This document shows positions 1-7,890 of a stretch of DNA of 11,200 nt, piece by piece. Within the stretch, counting starts at the first letter, position 1. Every line of letters starts with the position of its first letter. This stretch comes from CAZDAW01 sp964503685. Lineage in GTDB: Bacteria; Chloroflexota; Anaerolineae; Anaerolineales; Anaerolineaceae. Position numbers and translations under genes: made by a program. The stretch lies in NCBI GenBank assembly GCA_964503685.1, contig CAZDAW010000109.1:1-11200 (forward strand). The letters are read 5' to 3'. The notes below the pieces were generated by a model. That model made no database searches. It was not told where the DNA came from and saw nothing but the letters and a program-made list of their open reading frames with translations.

Positions 1-3
1 TCA

Positions 4-2055
4 ATGCAAAAAATTATGCGAGCCGGATCCAAACTTAATTTACCCGATTGGACACATCCCATTGTTTTATTAATAATAGGGTTTGCCAGCTATGGATTAT
101 TAATACCCTGGCTGGGGCATTATTGGGATGGCTGGATTATTGCCTGGGTATCAGATAAATTAGGGGCGTCTGGTCTGACGCGCTACTTTTCCACAAATCG
201 CCCGGTCTGGGGATGGATATATCAATTAACGACATTGTTATTGGGGGATGCGCCCTGGCAATGGCAAGTGTTTGGGTTGTTATGGCGTTGGATCAGCGCA
301 GTCTCTTTTTGGTGGTTGGTGCGCATTATTTGGCCTGACGAGAAACAGATTGCGACATGGGCCAGTTTTCTGTTTTTAATTTACCCGGGTTTTGATCAGC
401 AGGCCATCGCGAATATTTATGGCCATTTCTTCATTGTCCAAACATCATTCTTGGTATCGCTTGCGTTGATGTTGAAATCGATTAAAACACCACAGAAATT
501 CTGGCTTTATACACTAATTGCGTTGTTTTCTTCGGCGTTGAATTTGTTCTCGATGGAATACTTCTTTATGCTGGATTTAATACGACCTATCTTAATCTGG
601 ATCGTGCTTTGTTCAACAGCAATTGCTCCATCGCTTAGGTTAAAGGAAACCATTAAAGTCTGGTTGCCTTACCTGGTTGTCTTTATCGCTGCAATGGTAT
701 GGAGAACGTTTATATTCTCTGGGCAAACTTCATACTACAAACCCTGGTTGATCGAATCTTTAAAGGCTCAGCCCATCCAGGCAATAGTAAGACTGTTGAA
801 GACTGTTTTATGGGATGAATGGTTGGTTAATTTTTTAGCATGGATAAAGCCGTTCAATTTTCCCAAAGTTGCTGAATTGGGCTTATCAACCACTCGAGTG
901 TACTGGTTCATTATCGTTGTAGTTCTATTATTCGTTTTTGGTTATTTATTATTATCCAGGAATCAGCAACCATCAAAAGATCAATCAAGTAAATGGCAGA
1001 TATTTTTCGTGGGTTTTGTCACCATACTTTTAGCTGGCTTGCCATTTTGGCTGACTGAGTTGCCTGTTGGAACAAATTTCCCCAACAGCAGATTTACTTT
1101 GCCTTTTATCATGGGAACCAGTTTGCTGGTTGTTGGCGTTTTTGATCTGATTCCGGTGAAAGTATGGATGAAGGTGCTTCTATTAAGTGTATTGGTCAGT
1201 TTTTCGGTTGGGTTACAATTTACATATTCCAATTACTACCGGCGCGATTGGAATGCGCATCGAAATCTATTCTGGCAAATGGCCTGGCGAATTCCTGGCC
1301 TCAAAGAGGGTACGACTATTCTTTCAAATGATTTGCCTATATCTTATTCGAGCGATAATTCTCTGACTGCGCCACTTAATTGGATATATGCGCCCGACAA
1401 CTCAAGCGATAAGATGTCATTCATGTTTTATTATTCTTCTGTGCGCCTTAACCTTGGGTTGAAAGGTCTTGAGAAAGGAATACCGATCACCCAAAATTAT
1501 TATGCTGCAACCTTTTCTGGAAATACTTCTGCGGTTTTAGCCATCAACTGGGCGCCTCCGGCATGTTTGCATGTGCTTGACCCTGAAATTGATGCAGATA
1601 ACAAACTGCTGCCAGAGTTACTACGCGATTCGGCAGCCCTTTCTGATTTAAGCAGGATACTGGTTGATGAGAACGGCGAGATTGGATTATTGCCCGGTGA
1701 TGTGTTTGGTAATGAACCTGACCATAACTGGTGTTATTTTTATCAGAAAGCTGATCTTGCTCGCCAGACCGGCGACTGGGATGCGATTGTCTTGCTAGGA
1801 GATGAAGCCTTCAATCGAGGCGATCGTCCCAATGATCCTAGCGAGCGGATTCCTTTTATTGAAGGATATGCTCATACCGGAAATTGGCAACGCGCTATAG
1901 AAATAACGAAAGAGGCGCGTGAAATAACACCCCTGTTTGAGCCCAATTTATGTCGTGTCTGGCAGAGAATTGACCGGACTACAAAAGATGACGAATATAA
2001 AAATAAGGCGATGACAGAGATACGGAATGATTTAAGTTGTCAGGAATTGCGATAA
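4..2055 (+). CDS. GT-C-like polytopic membrane protein with TPR-like C-terminal tail
   Basis: A 683-residue integral membrane protein. Residues about 18-410 hold roughly ten hydrophobic segments, for example 18-36, 141-158, 168-190, 222-238, 299-317, 333-350, 367-383 and 388-405. An early loop carries DGW (42-44) and NRP (65-67), and SRFTLPF lies at 362-368; such charged motifs in the first loops are typical of GT-C-fold glycosyltransferases and related membrane proteins. Residues about 430-683 are soluble. Within them, about 577-645 resemble TPR-like helical pairs (GDW...ALxxG-type spacing, then GYAHTGNWQRAIE). The role may be sugar transfer from a lipid carrier, or assembly or transport of a surface polymer; this is inferred from fold type, and no family was recognised with certainty. 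The start is taken at the first ATG in the window, but the codon before it is TCA with no stop in view, so the gene may begin upstream; a second ATG lies at 16. The 3' end converges on the methyltransferase gene with an 18-bp gap. Confidence 0.75.
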   Translation: MQKIMRAGSKLNLPDWTHPIVLLIIGFASYGLLIPWLGHYWDGWIIAWVSDKLGASGLTRYFSTNRPVWGWIYQLTTLLLGDAPWQWQVFGLLWRWISAVSFWWLVRIIWPDEKQIATWASFLFLIYPGFDQQAIANIYGHFFIVQTSFLVSLALMLKSIKTPQKFWLYTLIALFSSALNLFSMEYFFMLDLIRPILIWIVLCSTAIAPSLRLKETIKVWLPYLVVFIAAMVWRTFIFSGQTSYYKPWLIESLKAQPIQAIVRLLKTVLWDEWLVNFLAWIKPFNFPKVAELGLSTTRVYWFIIVVVLLFVFGYLLLSRNQQPSKDQSSKWQIFFVGFVTILLAGLPFWLTELPVGTNFPNSRFTLPFIMGTSLLVVGVFDLIPVKVWMKVLLLSVLVSFSVGLQFTYSNYYRRDWNAHRNLFWQMAWRIPGLKEGTTILSNDLPISYSSDNSLTAPLNWIYAPDNSSDKMSFMFYYSSVRLNLGLKGLEKGIPITQNYYAATFSGNTSAVLAINWAPPACLHVLDPEIDADNKLLPELLRDSAALSDLSRILVDENGEIGLLPGDVFGNEPDHNWCYFYQKADLARQTGDWDAIVLLGDEAFNRGDRPNDPSERIPFIEGYAHTGNWQRAIEITKEAREITPLFEPNLCRVWQRIDRTTKDDEYKNKAMTEIRNDLSCQELR

Positions 2056-2073
2056 ATTTTCCAGAGATTTGAT

Positions 2074-2760
2074 TTAATTACGCCGTTTGTATACAACTAA
2101 AATCATCGGTGAGAGCCAATTGAAGAGAAGAATATCTCTTTCTTCATAAAATTCGAATTGATTTTTGGCCATATATTCACTGACGATTCGCCTTGAGGTT
2201 GGGTAAACATGAACCCCTTCGCTGATTGACCTTTTATACAAATAACGATAATAAAAATTATCATTATTCTTGATTTCGAGAATCAGGTATTTGTTTGTAA
2301 CTCTGGCAAGCTCTGACAATGCTTTTTCAAGATCGTTTTTGTGAATGTGGTGTAAAACGCCATTGCATAATGAGATATTGAAACGTTTATTCTCAAACGG
2401 CATGTTCAACAAATCAGCCGATTGAACAGATATACTGGGGTGGTTCACAATATCTTTACGAGCAATGTCAAGGGTTTCCTCAGAGAAGTCAGTGCCGACA
2501 ATGTCTGTCAATTGGGTAAATTGATCAGCTATTTCAATTGTAAAATCGGCCCGTCCGCATCCAATATCCGAAAGTGAATTTATATCTGGATCGGCCTCTA
2601 GTATTCCAGAGATGATTTTTAGAATCATTTTTCGGATAACAATAATCCACGGGCTGTGTTTCAATGCGCCGCCTGTTTTTGCATTATAGTATCCTTGCTT
2701 TTCAATTGCCGAAGTGCGGAAGAAATCTTTAGTTTTTTCGTAATGACCTTCAGGATTCAT
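2074..2760 (-). CDS. Class I SAM-dependent methyltransferase
   Basis: A 228-residue Rossmann-fold methyltransferase of the Methyltransf_11 type. Motif I is DIGCGRADF (65-73), the glycine-rich SAM loop. The acidic end of strand beta2 is GTDFS (89-93), where D91 should bind the ribose hydroxyls. SADLLNMPF (114-122) is the adenine-contacting segment and CNGVLHHI (132-139) is motif IV. Length is usual for the family. The ATG is preceded by AGAAGG (complement of 2769-2774) at 8-base spacing, which supports this start. The start lies inside the 3' end of the upstream glycosyltransferase gene (11-bp overlap), so the two are probably translationally coupled. The substrate is unknown; given its neighbours, O-methylation of a sugar or of a lipid-linked glycan precursor is a reasonable inference. 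It is the last gene of the minus-strand cluster. Confidence 0.85.
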   Translation of the reverse strand: MNPEGHYEKTKDFFRTSAIEKQGYYNAKTGGALKHSPWIIVIRKMILKIISGILEADPDINSLSDIGCGRADFTIEIADQFTQLTDIVGTDFSEETLDIARKDIVNHPSISVQSADLLNMPFENKRFNISLCNGVLHHIHKNDLEKALSELARVTNKYLILEIKNNDNFYYRYLYKRSISEGVHVYPTSRRIVSEYMAKNQFEFYEERDILLFNWLSPMILVVYKRRN

Positions 2761-3718
2761 TTGAATTACCTTCTGTTTTGTTTATTATTTGGGAGATAAT
2801 GTATCGAGGTCGCCCTTTGACCTCCTCGTATATATTGGCAATATAGATACCGATCAATGTCAGGGCAAACATCATCATGCTGCCAATGATCAATTCAAGG
2901 ATGATAACTGTAGCAAAACCGCTGACGGCGAACCCGATTGCTTTCTGGTAAATTTCAATGATTGTGATGATAACCGCAGCTAAAATAAATATTGCGCCAA
3001 CAAGAGCGATAAGGAAAAGGGGTTTTGAAGAAAAAGCAGCAACAGCCGTAATTGCCAGCCTGAACAGGCGGAGCGTGGACCATTTCGATTTGCCGCCGGC
3101 GCGTTCTGGTACGGTAAAAGAGATCTGGACGTGTTTAAATCCCAGCCAGGTAACCATGCCCCGGAAAAAGAGATTGCGTTCTTTGAGTTGTTTCCAGGCG
3201 TCAATAACTTTTCGGTCCAATAATTTGTAATCCGAGGCTCCGGTGAAATCGAAACCGGAAAGCTGGCGAAGCAGGAAGTAGAAAAGATTGGCGCCGATTT
3301 TCTTTAACGGGGATTCTTCACCCCTTACAACTTTTATTGCTTCAACGACATCAGCCTGTGTTTCTTTCCAGATGCGGATCATATCTGGAATTAGTTCGGG
3401 CGGATGTTGGAGGTCGCCGTCCATGAGAATGGCCGCTTCTCCAGAAGCCAGTTCGAGGCCGGCGCAAAGAGCGGCTTCCTTGCCGAAATTTCGACTTAAT
3501 TTGGCGGCTCTTATTGAAGGATTTTGTCTGGAGAGATCCTGGATTATTTCCCAAGTCTTGTCTGTTGATCCATCGTTAACAAGGATGAATTCATACGTTA
3601 GCTGAAGCGCATCGACGACGTTTTTGATAACCCTGATCACTTCTTGCAGGTGGGCGTCTTCATTGTAGAGTGGGATTATTAGCGATAGTACGGGTTTTGG
3701 GGATAATTGTTCAGGCAT
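2750..3718 (-). CDS. GtrB/DPM1-like family 2 glycosyltransferase
   Basis: A 322-residue GT-A-fold, family 2 glycosyltransferase with two C-terminal membrane segments, the architecture of polyprenyl-phosphate glucosyl/mannosyl/aminoarabinosyl transferases such as GtrB and ArnC. Visible motifs are IIPLYNE (14-20), VNDGSTDKT (47-55) for nucleotide binding, LSRNFGKEAAL (74-84), and MDGDLQHPPE (99-108), whose D100-x-D102 coordinates the metal and sugar nucleotide. SDYKLLDRKV (162-171) and PERAGGKSKW (204-213) follow; the latter is the usual positively charged loop before the membrane. Hydrophobic helices lie at about 233-257 and 266-295. The enzyme should load a sugar from a nucleotide donor onto undecaprenyl phosphate at the cytoplasmic face, providing a donor for GT-C enzymes such as the membrane proteins nearby (inference). 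The gene starts 20 bp after the FemAB-like gene and overlaps the methyltransferase gene. Donor sugar specificity cannot be read. Confidence 0.92.
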   Translation of the reverse strand: MPEQLSPKPVLSLIIPLYNEDAHLQEVIRVIKNVVDALQLTYEFILVNDGSTDKTWEIIQDLSRQNPSIRAAKLSRNFGKEAALCAGLELASGEAAILMDGDLQHPPELIPDMIRIWKETQADVVEAIKVVRGEESPLKKIGANLFYFLLRQLSGFDFTGASDYKLLDRKVIDAWKQLKERNLFFRGMVTWLGFKHVQISFTVPERAGGKSKWSTLRLFRLAITAVAAFSSKPLFLIALVGAIFILAAVIITIIEIYQKAIGFAVSGFATVIILELIIGSMMMFALTLIGIYIANIYEEVKGRPRYIISQIINKTEGNSNES

Positions 3719-3738
3719 GAGGTGTTTGCGTTACCTTA

Positions 3739-4794
3739 TTACAAGACTCCCTGGATTAAATAAGGTCCAATTGTTCTCGTGATGACCAATGGCAGATGCT
3801 GCCATGTTCGGACGGCCAGACGGAATTTGGGATTCGCTTGATTGATATGGGGCAGTTTTCCATCTGGCTTTAGATTATACCAGTAGCCAAGGACTTTTCG
3901 TTCCGGAAGCCATTTCATTTTGAAATATTCGTTGTTGGAATTTATCAAACTACGGCCCATTTCAAAACATTTTATTCCCTTGTAACAACAATGTTGAATC
4001 ACAGACCAGTATAAAAAATCACCGGCGCATTGTGGCCGATAGGCTCTCATCACATTGGCGTAGAGGTGGTTAGCAGTGGATTGATTATAGACCAGAAGAC
4101 TACCGCCAATAGGCTTGCCGTTGGGTGTGTAGATTACGGCGAACTCCATGTCTTCTTTCAGGATTTCTATCATGTTTTTTAAATATTTCTTACCATGATA
4201 AGGAGAACCCAATTCGCGCATTGTCCACACGATTATCTTCCAATAATCGTTTAAGATATCTTCTCGGCCAAATTTTATCTGAAAACCCTGGGTCAGGCTT
4301 TTCCCAATCTGATTTCTTTGTTTCGCTCTCAAATGCTCATGCCAGAACACTTGCGGATCTTCTGGCAGATTTATCCAATAGGTGGCATAAGTGTCATCTT
4401 GAATCCAGTCTTTAGGAGGAATTAAATCCCCATCGATATGCCTGACGAGTACATATTCTGCATTGAGTTCTTCTCTAAGTTTTTGCGCAGACTCAAGTAA
4501 CTGTTTGCGAATTGAATCGTTTTTGGCAGATATTCCTCCATAACTATCATAAGGCGCTGTTGCCATGTAATTACCTAACAGGGGATGTTTTACATGCGTG
4601 AGTGCAAGATGACCCACAATCCTTTCATTGTGTTCAGCAATAAACCAATACTGATGTAAACCGTAAGTCTTCTCAATTAAGACACGCCAGTTCCAACGAT
4701 CAACAAACATGGCAGAAGGGTTTTGGGATGAATAATTTTCCATCCTTTCGCGGTCATCAATAGTGGCAAGGCGGATGGATATGTCATTGGTCAT
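3739..4794 (-). CDS. FemAB-like GNAT-fold acyl/aminoacyltransferase
   Basis: A 351-residue protein with the double-GNAT layout of FemAB-type transferases. The N-terminal half has the acceptor-side pattern with AxxPYDSYGGI (79-88). RAKQRNQIGKSLTQGFQI (156-173) is the conserved basic helix of this family. RELGSPYHGKKYLKNMI (193-209) matches the LGTPxxxxxxF-type region. In the C-terminal half, PIGGSLLVY (228-236) is followed by CFEMGRS (276-282) and NEYFKMKWLPE (288-298), equivalent to the family signature FDFGRSxxxxGxxxFKxxW. Members transfer amino acids or acyl groups to peptidoglycan precursors, or accompany exopolysaccharide and exosortase loci. Inside a glycan cluster, N-acylation of an amino sugar exposed by the deacetylase is an attractive inference. 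Its ATG lies only 3 bp after the deacetylase TGA, so translation is likely coupled. The exact reaction is not known. Confidence 0.85.
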   Translation of the reverse strand: MTNDISIRLATIDDRERMENYSSQNPSAMFVDRWNWRVLIEKTYGLHQYWFIAEHNERIVGHLALTHVKHPLLGNYMATAPYDSYGGISAKNDSIRKQLLESAQKLREELNAEYVLVRHIDGDLIPPKDWIQDDTYATYWINLPEDPQVFWHEHLRAKQRNQIGKSLTQGFQIKFGREDILNDYWKIIVWTMRELGSPYHGKKYLKNMIEILKEDMEFAVIYTPNGKPIGGSLLVYNQSTANHLYANVMRAYRPQCAGDFLYWSVIQHCCYKGIKCFEMGRSLINSNNEYFKMKWLPERKVLGYWYNLKPDGKLPHINQANPKFRLAVRTWQHLPLVITRTIGPYLIQGVL

Positions 4795-4797
4795 TTG

Positions 4798-5640
4798 TCA
4801 ATTGGTTCCCTTGATTGTTTCATCCAGCCAGGATGATATTGTACTGACTGGAAATTCACTCAGTATCCTTCTTAACATTTTTTGCCTTGTCGGCACGAAG
4901 GCCCATTCGAGCGGATGACGGCGTAACACCGATTTGATTTGTTGGGGCCAGTTTTCTGGTGGGGTGATCTGGTAATTATGGATCACAAGTACGGGGCTGC
5001 GACCTTGACGAAGTTCGCGTTCGATCCAAAAAAGAATCGCATCTCCCATCAGGCCGATGAAAAAACCAGAGCCGTAGGGAAATTCGCCATTCGTCAGCAA
5101 TTTCAGAATTAAATTGCGGGGCTACCACCAGTCCGGTTCGGAATTCAAGATTGCCCATGTAGAGATGGGGACCTCCCATACACCATCATTAAGTTTTATA
5201 TTCCCTGTGGGTGCATAAGTCGATGAGCTATATGTCAATCCGGCTTCAGATAAGACCTGATAACCCTCCTGCGGGATATTGACAACGGGGGCGCGGTAAC
5301 CCTGAACATGGTATTGGCTAATCCAGTTTTTTGACAATAATAAATCTTCTTTTAATGCATTTGGATCAGTTAAAATTCGATGCACGTGGCTGTGAAATCC
5401 CAGTTCGTGTCGGGCCGAAACGATTCTCTGCGGAATTTCGGGATACCAATTAGCGATTTCTCCGACCAGGAATATTGTAATTGATTGGCCATCGATGATA
5501 CTCAAGATTTCAGTGAGTGTGTCCTTCGTATAGCCGGCATCAATTTCTTTACGAATGTTTGAAGAGACTTGCAGATAATCTTTTATAAACCCGACCCAAG
5601 GCTCATAATCGATGCTGATTAAAACACGAGGACTCGTCAT
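4798..5640 (-). pseudogene. Polysaccharide deacetylase interrupted by an in-frame TAG
   Basis: One continuous reading frame of 280 codons, broken only by TAG at codon 173 (complement of 5122-5124). Before the stop lie the metal-site residues of a NodB-type carbohydrate esterase 4 deacetylase: SIDYEPW (9-15) with catalytic D11, HSHVH (83-87) giving the H-x3-H zinc pair, and GYRAPV (114-119). After the stop, still in the same frame, come PYGSGFF (equivalent to the usual GGGYFR turn) and VLVIHNYQI, which supplies the late catalytic-site histidine. Both halves are therefore needed and both look conserved. The second half has no good start of its own; the nearest candidate is a TTG at 5100 without a clear ribosome binding site. 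The break may be a nonsense mutation, a sequencing error, or suppressed translation. Intact, the enzyme would remove N- or O-acetyl groups from a polysaccharide or a lipid-linked sugar. It sits 76 bp after the membrane protein gene and 3 bp before the FemAB-like gene. Confidence 0.85.
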
Positions 5641-5716
5641 TGAATATTATTAACCTTAGTTTCAAAATACTAAACCAGTCATAGATTATTAATTGCTGGT
5701 AGATTATAACGCGATC

Positions 5717-7012
5717 TTACCATCCTTCGATACTCCAGCGTACAGCGAATAGAAAGTCATAAATAAAATTTAGAAAATTTATGTTGGTTACAATCTGTAG
5801 TGTAAGATAGACGAGTAATAAGGCAATAATAACAATAGAGACCCATCCCGTTTTTTCCAAAAGGGGTTTCAGACCAATAGCCAGACACATCAGCGCGAAA
5901 AATGTCCAATCACAAACATAGAGAAAGAGTTCTTCGCCATAGATTGTATGCAGTCCGAAATTAAAAAGAAGACAGGCGACCATACATTGCATGAGAGGAT
6001 TCAGGTAAAGGCGATATTTAACAATTGAAAAAGCACTTATCAGTATCAAGCATGACCAGATGGCAACTGCCAATTTGCCAGTAAGTGGATAACGGCTCAG
6101 ACCGATAAAGTTATACAAGAGGATATCTTCTTGCGTTTCCACTTCGTCTTTTACTGCCATAGGTTCTGGAGCGGAAAAATTATAGTAAGCGAAATTGGCT
6201 ATAAGCAAGCCGGCACGGGTTATTGCCTGGGAGGAACTTTGGGGTAAGAAAACAAATTTTGTTTCACCTCCAGAAATCTTAACCATGAAAAAGTAAAACG
6301 AACTAGGATAGATCATTTTTTGCACTACACTCAGTGCAGTGACAATAATAACGAGAATAAGCAGAAATATTACAGCTTTTCTAACAGCGGATTTGAATTG
6401 CTCGGTTTTAATAATCGAAAAGAAATAAATGATTCCATTAAGGGCTATATTTGTCGTTAACATTCCAAATGAAAGCACTCCGGCGGGAATCCAATATTTC
6501 AAATTACCAGCATGCGTTATGCCGATCAATACTAAAAGCATGAGACTGGCGATAGTAAAAATATAGGTCTCTGGCATTGAAGAGAAAAGCCAGTGCGCAG
6601 CGGAAAACCCCAATATCATAGAGAAAATCAGCGCGTGAATAGATCGGAAACCGGCCTTTATCAGTATCTGGAAAGTTAAATAAATTGACAGCGCTCCGCA
6701 GATAGATGTCATGAGCAGGACGGCATTTATCTGAGATTTCAGGAGTTGCGTTAAAAGGACGCCAATGGGGTTTAATAACAAAACATAAATTGGATGAACG
6801 TTAGTACGCAAATGGTTGCCGTTGGCTTCAGTCAAATCACGGAGTACTCGCGGAAAATCTGCCTGAAACAACGTACTCCACCGAACGTACCCCTGAGTGG
6901 AGGATATTGCCATTGCCGTAAAGTAATAGACAACAAAAAAGAATAGCGGTATGGCTAAAGGATAAAAACGTTGAAAGGTCGTTCGTTTCATTGAAAAGCG
7001 GCGCCTTGACAT
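5717..7012 (-). CDS. GT-C-like polytopic membrane protein
   Basis: A 431-residue protein with about ten hydrophobic helices (for example 15-34, 74-91, 97-117, 126-141, 149-166, 173-200, 211-229, 313-330, 341-354, 366-380, 391-409). The first large loop has WSTLFQADFPRVLRDL (45-60) followed by RTNVHP (69-74). Acidic residues and an HP pair in the first loop, plus PETY (147-150) further on, resemble GT-C glycosyltransferases or oligosaccharide-repeat flippases and polymerases of surface glycan loci. That class assignment is inference; no named family was recognised. An ATG at codon 8 (position 6991) is a second possible start, preceded by AAGG about 13 bases upstream; the longer start at 7012 has no clear ribosome binding site. 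It is the first gene of the minus-strand cluster, and a TATAAT lies upstream on the minus strand at 7047-7042. Confidence 0.7.
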   Translation of the reverse strand: MSRRRFSMKRTTFQRFYPLAIPLFFFVVYYFTAMAISSTQGYVRWSTLFQADFPRVLRDLTEANGNHLRTNVHPIYVLLLNPIGVLLTQLLKSQINAVLLMTSICGALSIYLTFQILIKAGFRSIHALIFSMILGFSAAHWLFSSMPETYIFTIASLMLLVLIGITHAGNLKYWIPAGVLSFGMLTTNIALNGIIYFFSIIKTEQFKSAVRKAVIFLLILVIIVTALSVVQKMIYPSSFYFFMVKISGGETKFVFLPQSSSQAITRAGLLIANFAYYNFSAPEPMAVKDEVETQEDILLYNFIGLSRYPLTGKLAVAIWSCLILISAFSIVKYRLYLNPLMQCMVACLLFNFGLHTIYGEELFLYVCDWTFFALMCLAIGLKPLLEKTGWVSIVIIALLLVYLTLQIVTNINFLNFIYDFLFAVRWSIEGW

Positions 7013-7041
7013 GAAATTTGGAGGGACAGGTATTTGCGCTT

Positions 7042-7047
7042 ATTATA
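7042..7047 (-). promoter_or_regulatory. Possible -10 element for the minus-strand glycan cluster
   Basis: On the minus strand this reads TATAAT, a perfect -10 hexamer about 30 bases before the 7012 ATG. No good -35 is seen 16-18 bases further upstream (CAATAA at 17 bases is poor), so the call rests on the -10 and its position alone. Confidence 0.3.
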
Positions 7048-7179
7048 CCTTCTTCATCGAGAAATTATTGCGGGATTCGTTTTTAACGAAATGTATAAAA
7101 ATCTGCGCTGATCGGGCGCGAACAATCTCTCTTTCGTATTCTGCATGGCGAAGATTTTAACCGTCAAAGAAATTTCCCC

Positions 7180-7208
7180 TTGACATCAATATAAGACTAT
7201 GCTACTAT
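7180..7208 (+). promoter_or_regulatory. Sigma70-type promoter of the PadR redox operon
   Basis: A perfect -35 TTGACA (7180-7185) and a -10 TACTAT (7203-7208, 4 of 6 to consensus) are separated by exactly 17 bases. Transcription should start near 7215, leaving about 40 bases of leader before the PadR ATG at 7255. The spacer and -10 are overlapped by a perfect inverted repeat (7188-7225), so the promoter is very probably repressed by a dimeric protein bound there. Confidence 0.8.
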
Positions 7209-7225
7209 ATGTGTAGTCTTATATT
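7188..7225. promoter_or_regulatory. Palindromic operator, probable PadR autoregulatory site
   Basis: The left arm AATATAAGACTA (7188-7199) and the right arm TAGTCTTATATT (7214-7225) are exact reverse complements over 12 bases, with a 14-base spacer that contains the -10 hexamer. This is a strong two-fold-symmetric site of a size expected for a homodimeric winged-helix regulator, starting 3 bases after the -35. The PadR gene begins 30 bases downstream. That PadR binds here is inferred from position; the arms do not match the ATGT/ACAT half-sites described for classic PadR of phenolic acid metabolism. Confidence 0.75.
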
Positions 7226-7254
7226 TGTAATAGCACTTATTGGAATATGCTGAT

Positions 7255-7827
7255 ATGTCCCTCGAACACGCCATTCTCGGTTTCCTCAATTACCACCCCT
7301 ACACTGGCTATGATCTCAAGAAGATTTTTGATACCTCCATCCGCCATTTCTGGCCTGCTGATCAGAGTCAAATCTACCGCACCCTGGCGCGCCTGACCGA
7401 ACAGGGTTTGGCAGAGATGGAAAAGGTTCCCCAGGAGGACCGCCCAGACCGTAAGGTTTACCACATCACCGAGGCCGGGCGCAACGAATTTCTACGCTGG
7501 TTGTCCGGTCCGCCCGAAATGGACGAACCGCGTAGCGCCGCTTTGGTGCAGGTTTTTTTCGCTGCCAACCTTTCTGACGAAGAAATTTTGACCAAGTTCG
7601 AGGGATTCGCTGCTGCCATGCGCGCTCTGCTTGCTCAATATGACCAGGTTCCGGAAAAGATTGCTCCCTATCAGCGGGAAGTCAATTCGCCGCGTGAAAA
7701 TTTCTTCTGGATGCTGACCCTTGAAAACGGCTTCTGCACGATGCGCGCCAACCTGCAATGGGCTGAGAGCGTGATCGAACGCCTTAAGAAGGGTGAGGTA
7801 CCCCCAAGAGAAAAAGGCGGCGCATGA
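7255..7827 (+). CDS. PadR-family transcriptional regulator
   Basis: From ATG 7255 the protein has 190 residues and opens with MSLEHAILGFL, the standard first helix of PadR proteins. A winged-helix DNA-binding domain spans about 1-85: GYDLKKIF (18-25), SQIYRTLARLTEQGL (38-52, recognition helix), and the wing around DRKVYHITEAGR (65-76). Residues about 92-180 form the helical C-terminal dimerisation domain of the larger PadR subfamily (Vir_act_alpha_C type). Family members are dimeric repressors that release DNA on binding small, often phenolic or cationic, ligands. A TTG in frame at 7240 would add five residues, but the family N-terminus and the position favour the ATG. The ribosome binding site is weak (GGA about 12 bases upstream). 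It is the first gene of an operon with the polyferredoxin and flavoprotein genes and is probably autorepressed through the palindrome at 7188-7225. Confidence 0.93.
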   Translation: MSLEHAILGFLNYHPYTGYDLKKIFDTSIRHFWPADQSQIYRTLARLTEQGLAEMEKVPQEDRPDRKVYHITEAGRNEFLRWLSGPPEMDEPRSAALVQVFFAANLSDEEILTKFEGFAAAMRALLAQYDQVPEKIAPYQREVNSPRENFFWMLTLENGFCTMRANLQWAESVIERLKKGEVPPREKGGA

Positions 7828-7890
7828 TGCATGCCGCAAAGTTGAACAGGGTGTCTAAAAATAGTGTCAATTGATATTTTGGAGAGCTGT

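Noticed and set aside
4798..5100. Independent small gene starting at TTG 5100
   Set aside because: It is in the same frame as the upstream deacetylase part, carries the missing C-terminal motifs of that enzyme, and has no convincing ribosome binding site.
5122..5124. TAG read as pyrrolysine
   Set aside because: Pyrrolysine is known from methylamine methyltransferases and a few other proteins in organisms with pyl genes. A deacetylase gives no reason for it and no pyl gene is in the window.
7240..7254. TTG at 7240 as the start of the PadR regulator
   Set aside because: The family N-terminus begins MSLEHAIL at ATG 7255, and the five extra residues have no counterpart in the family.
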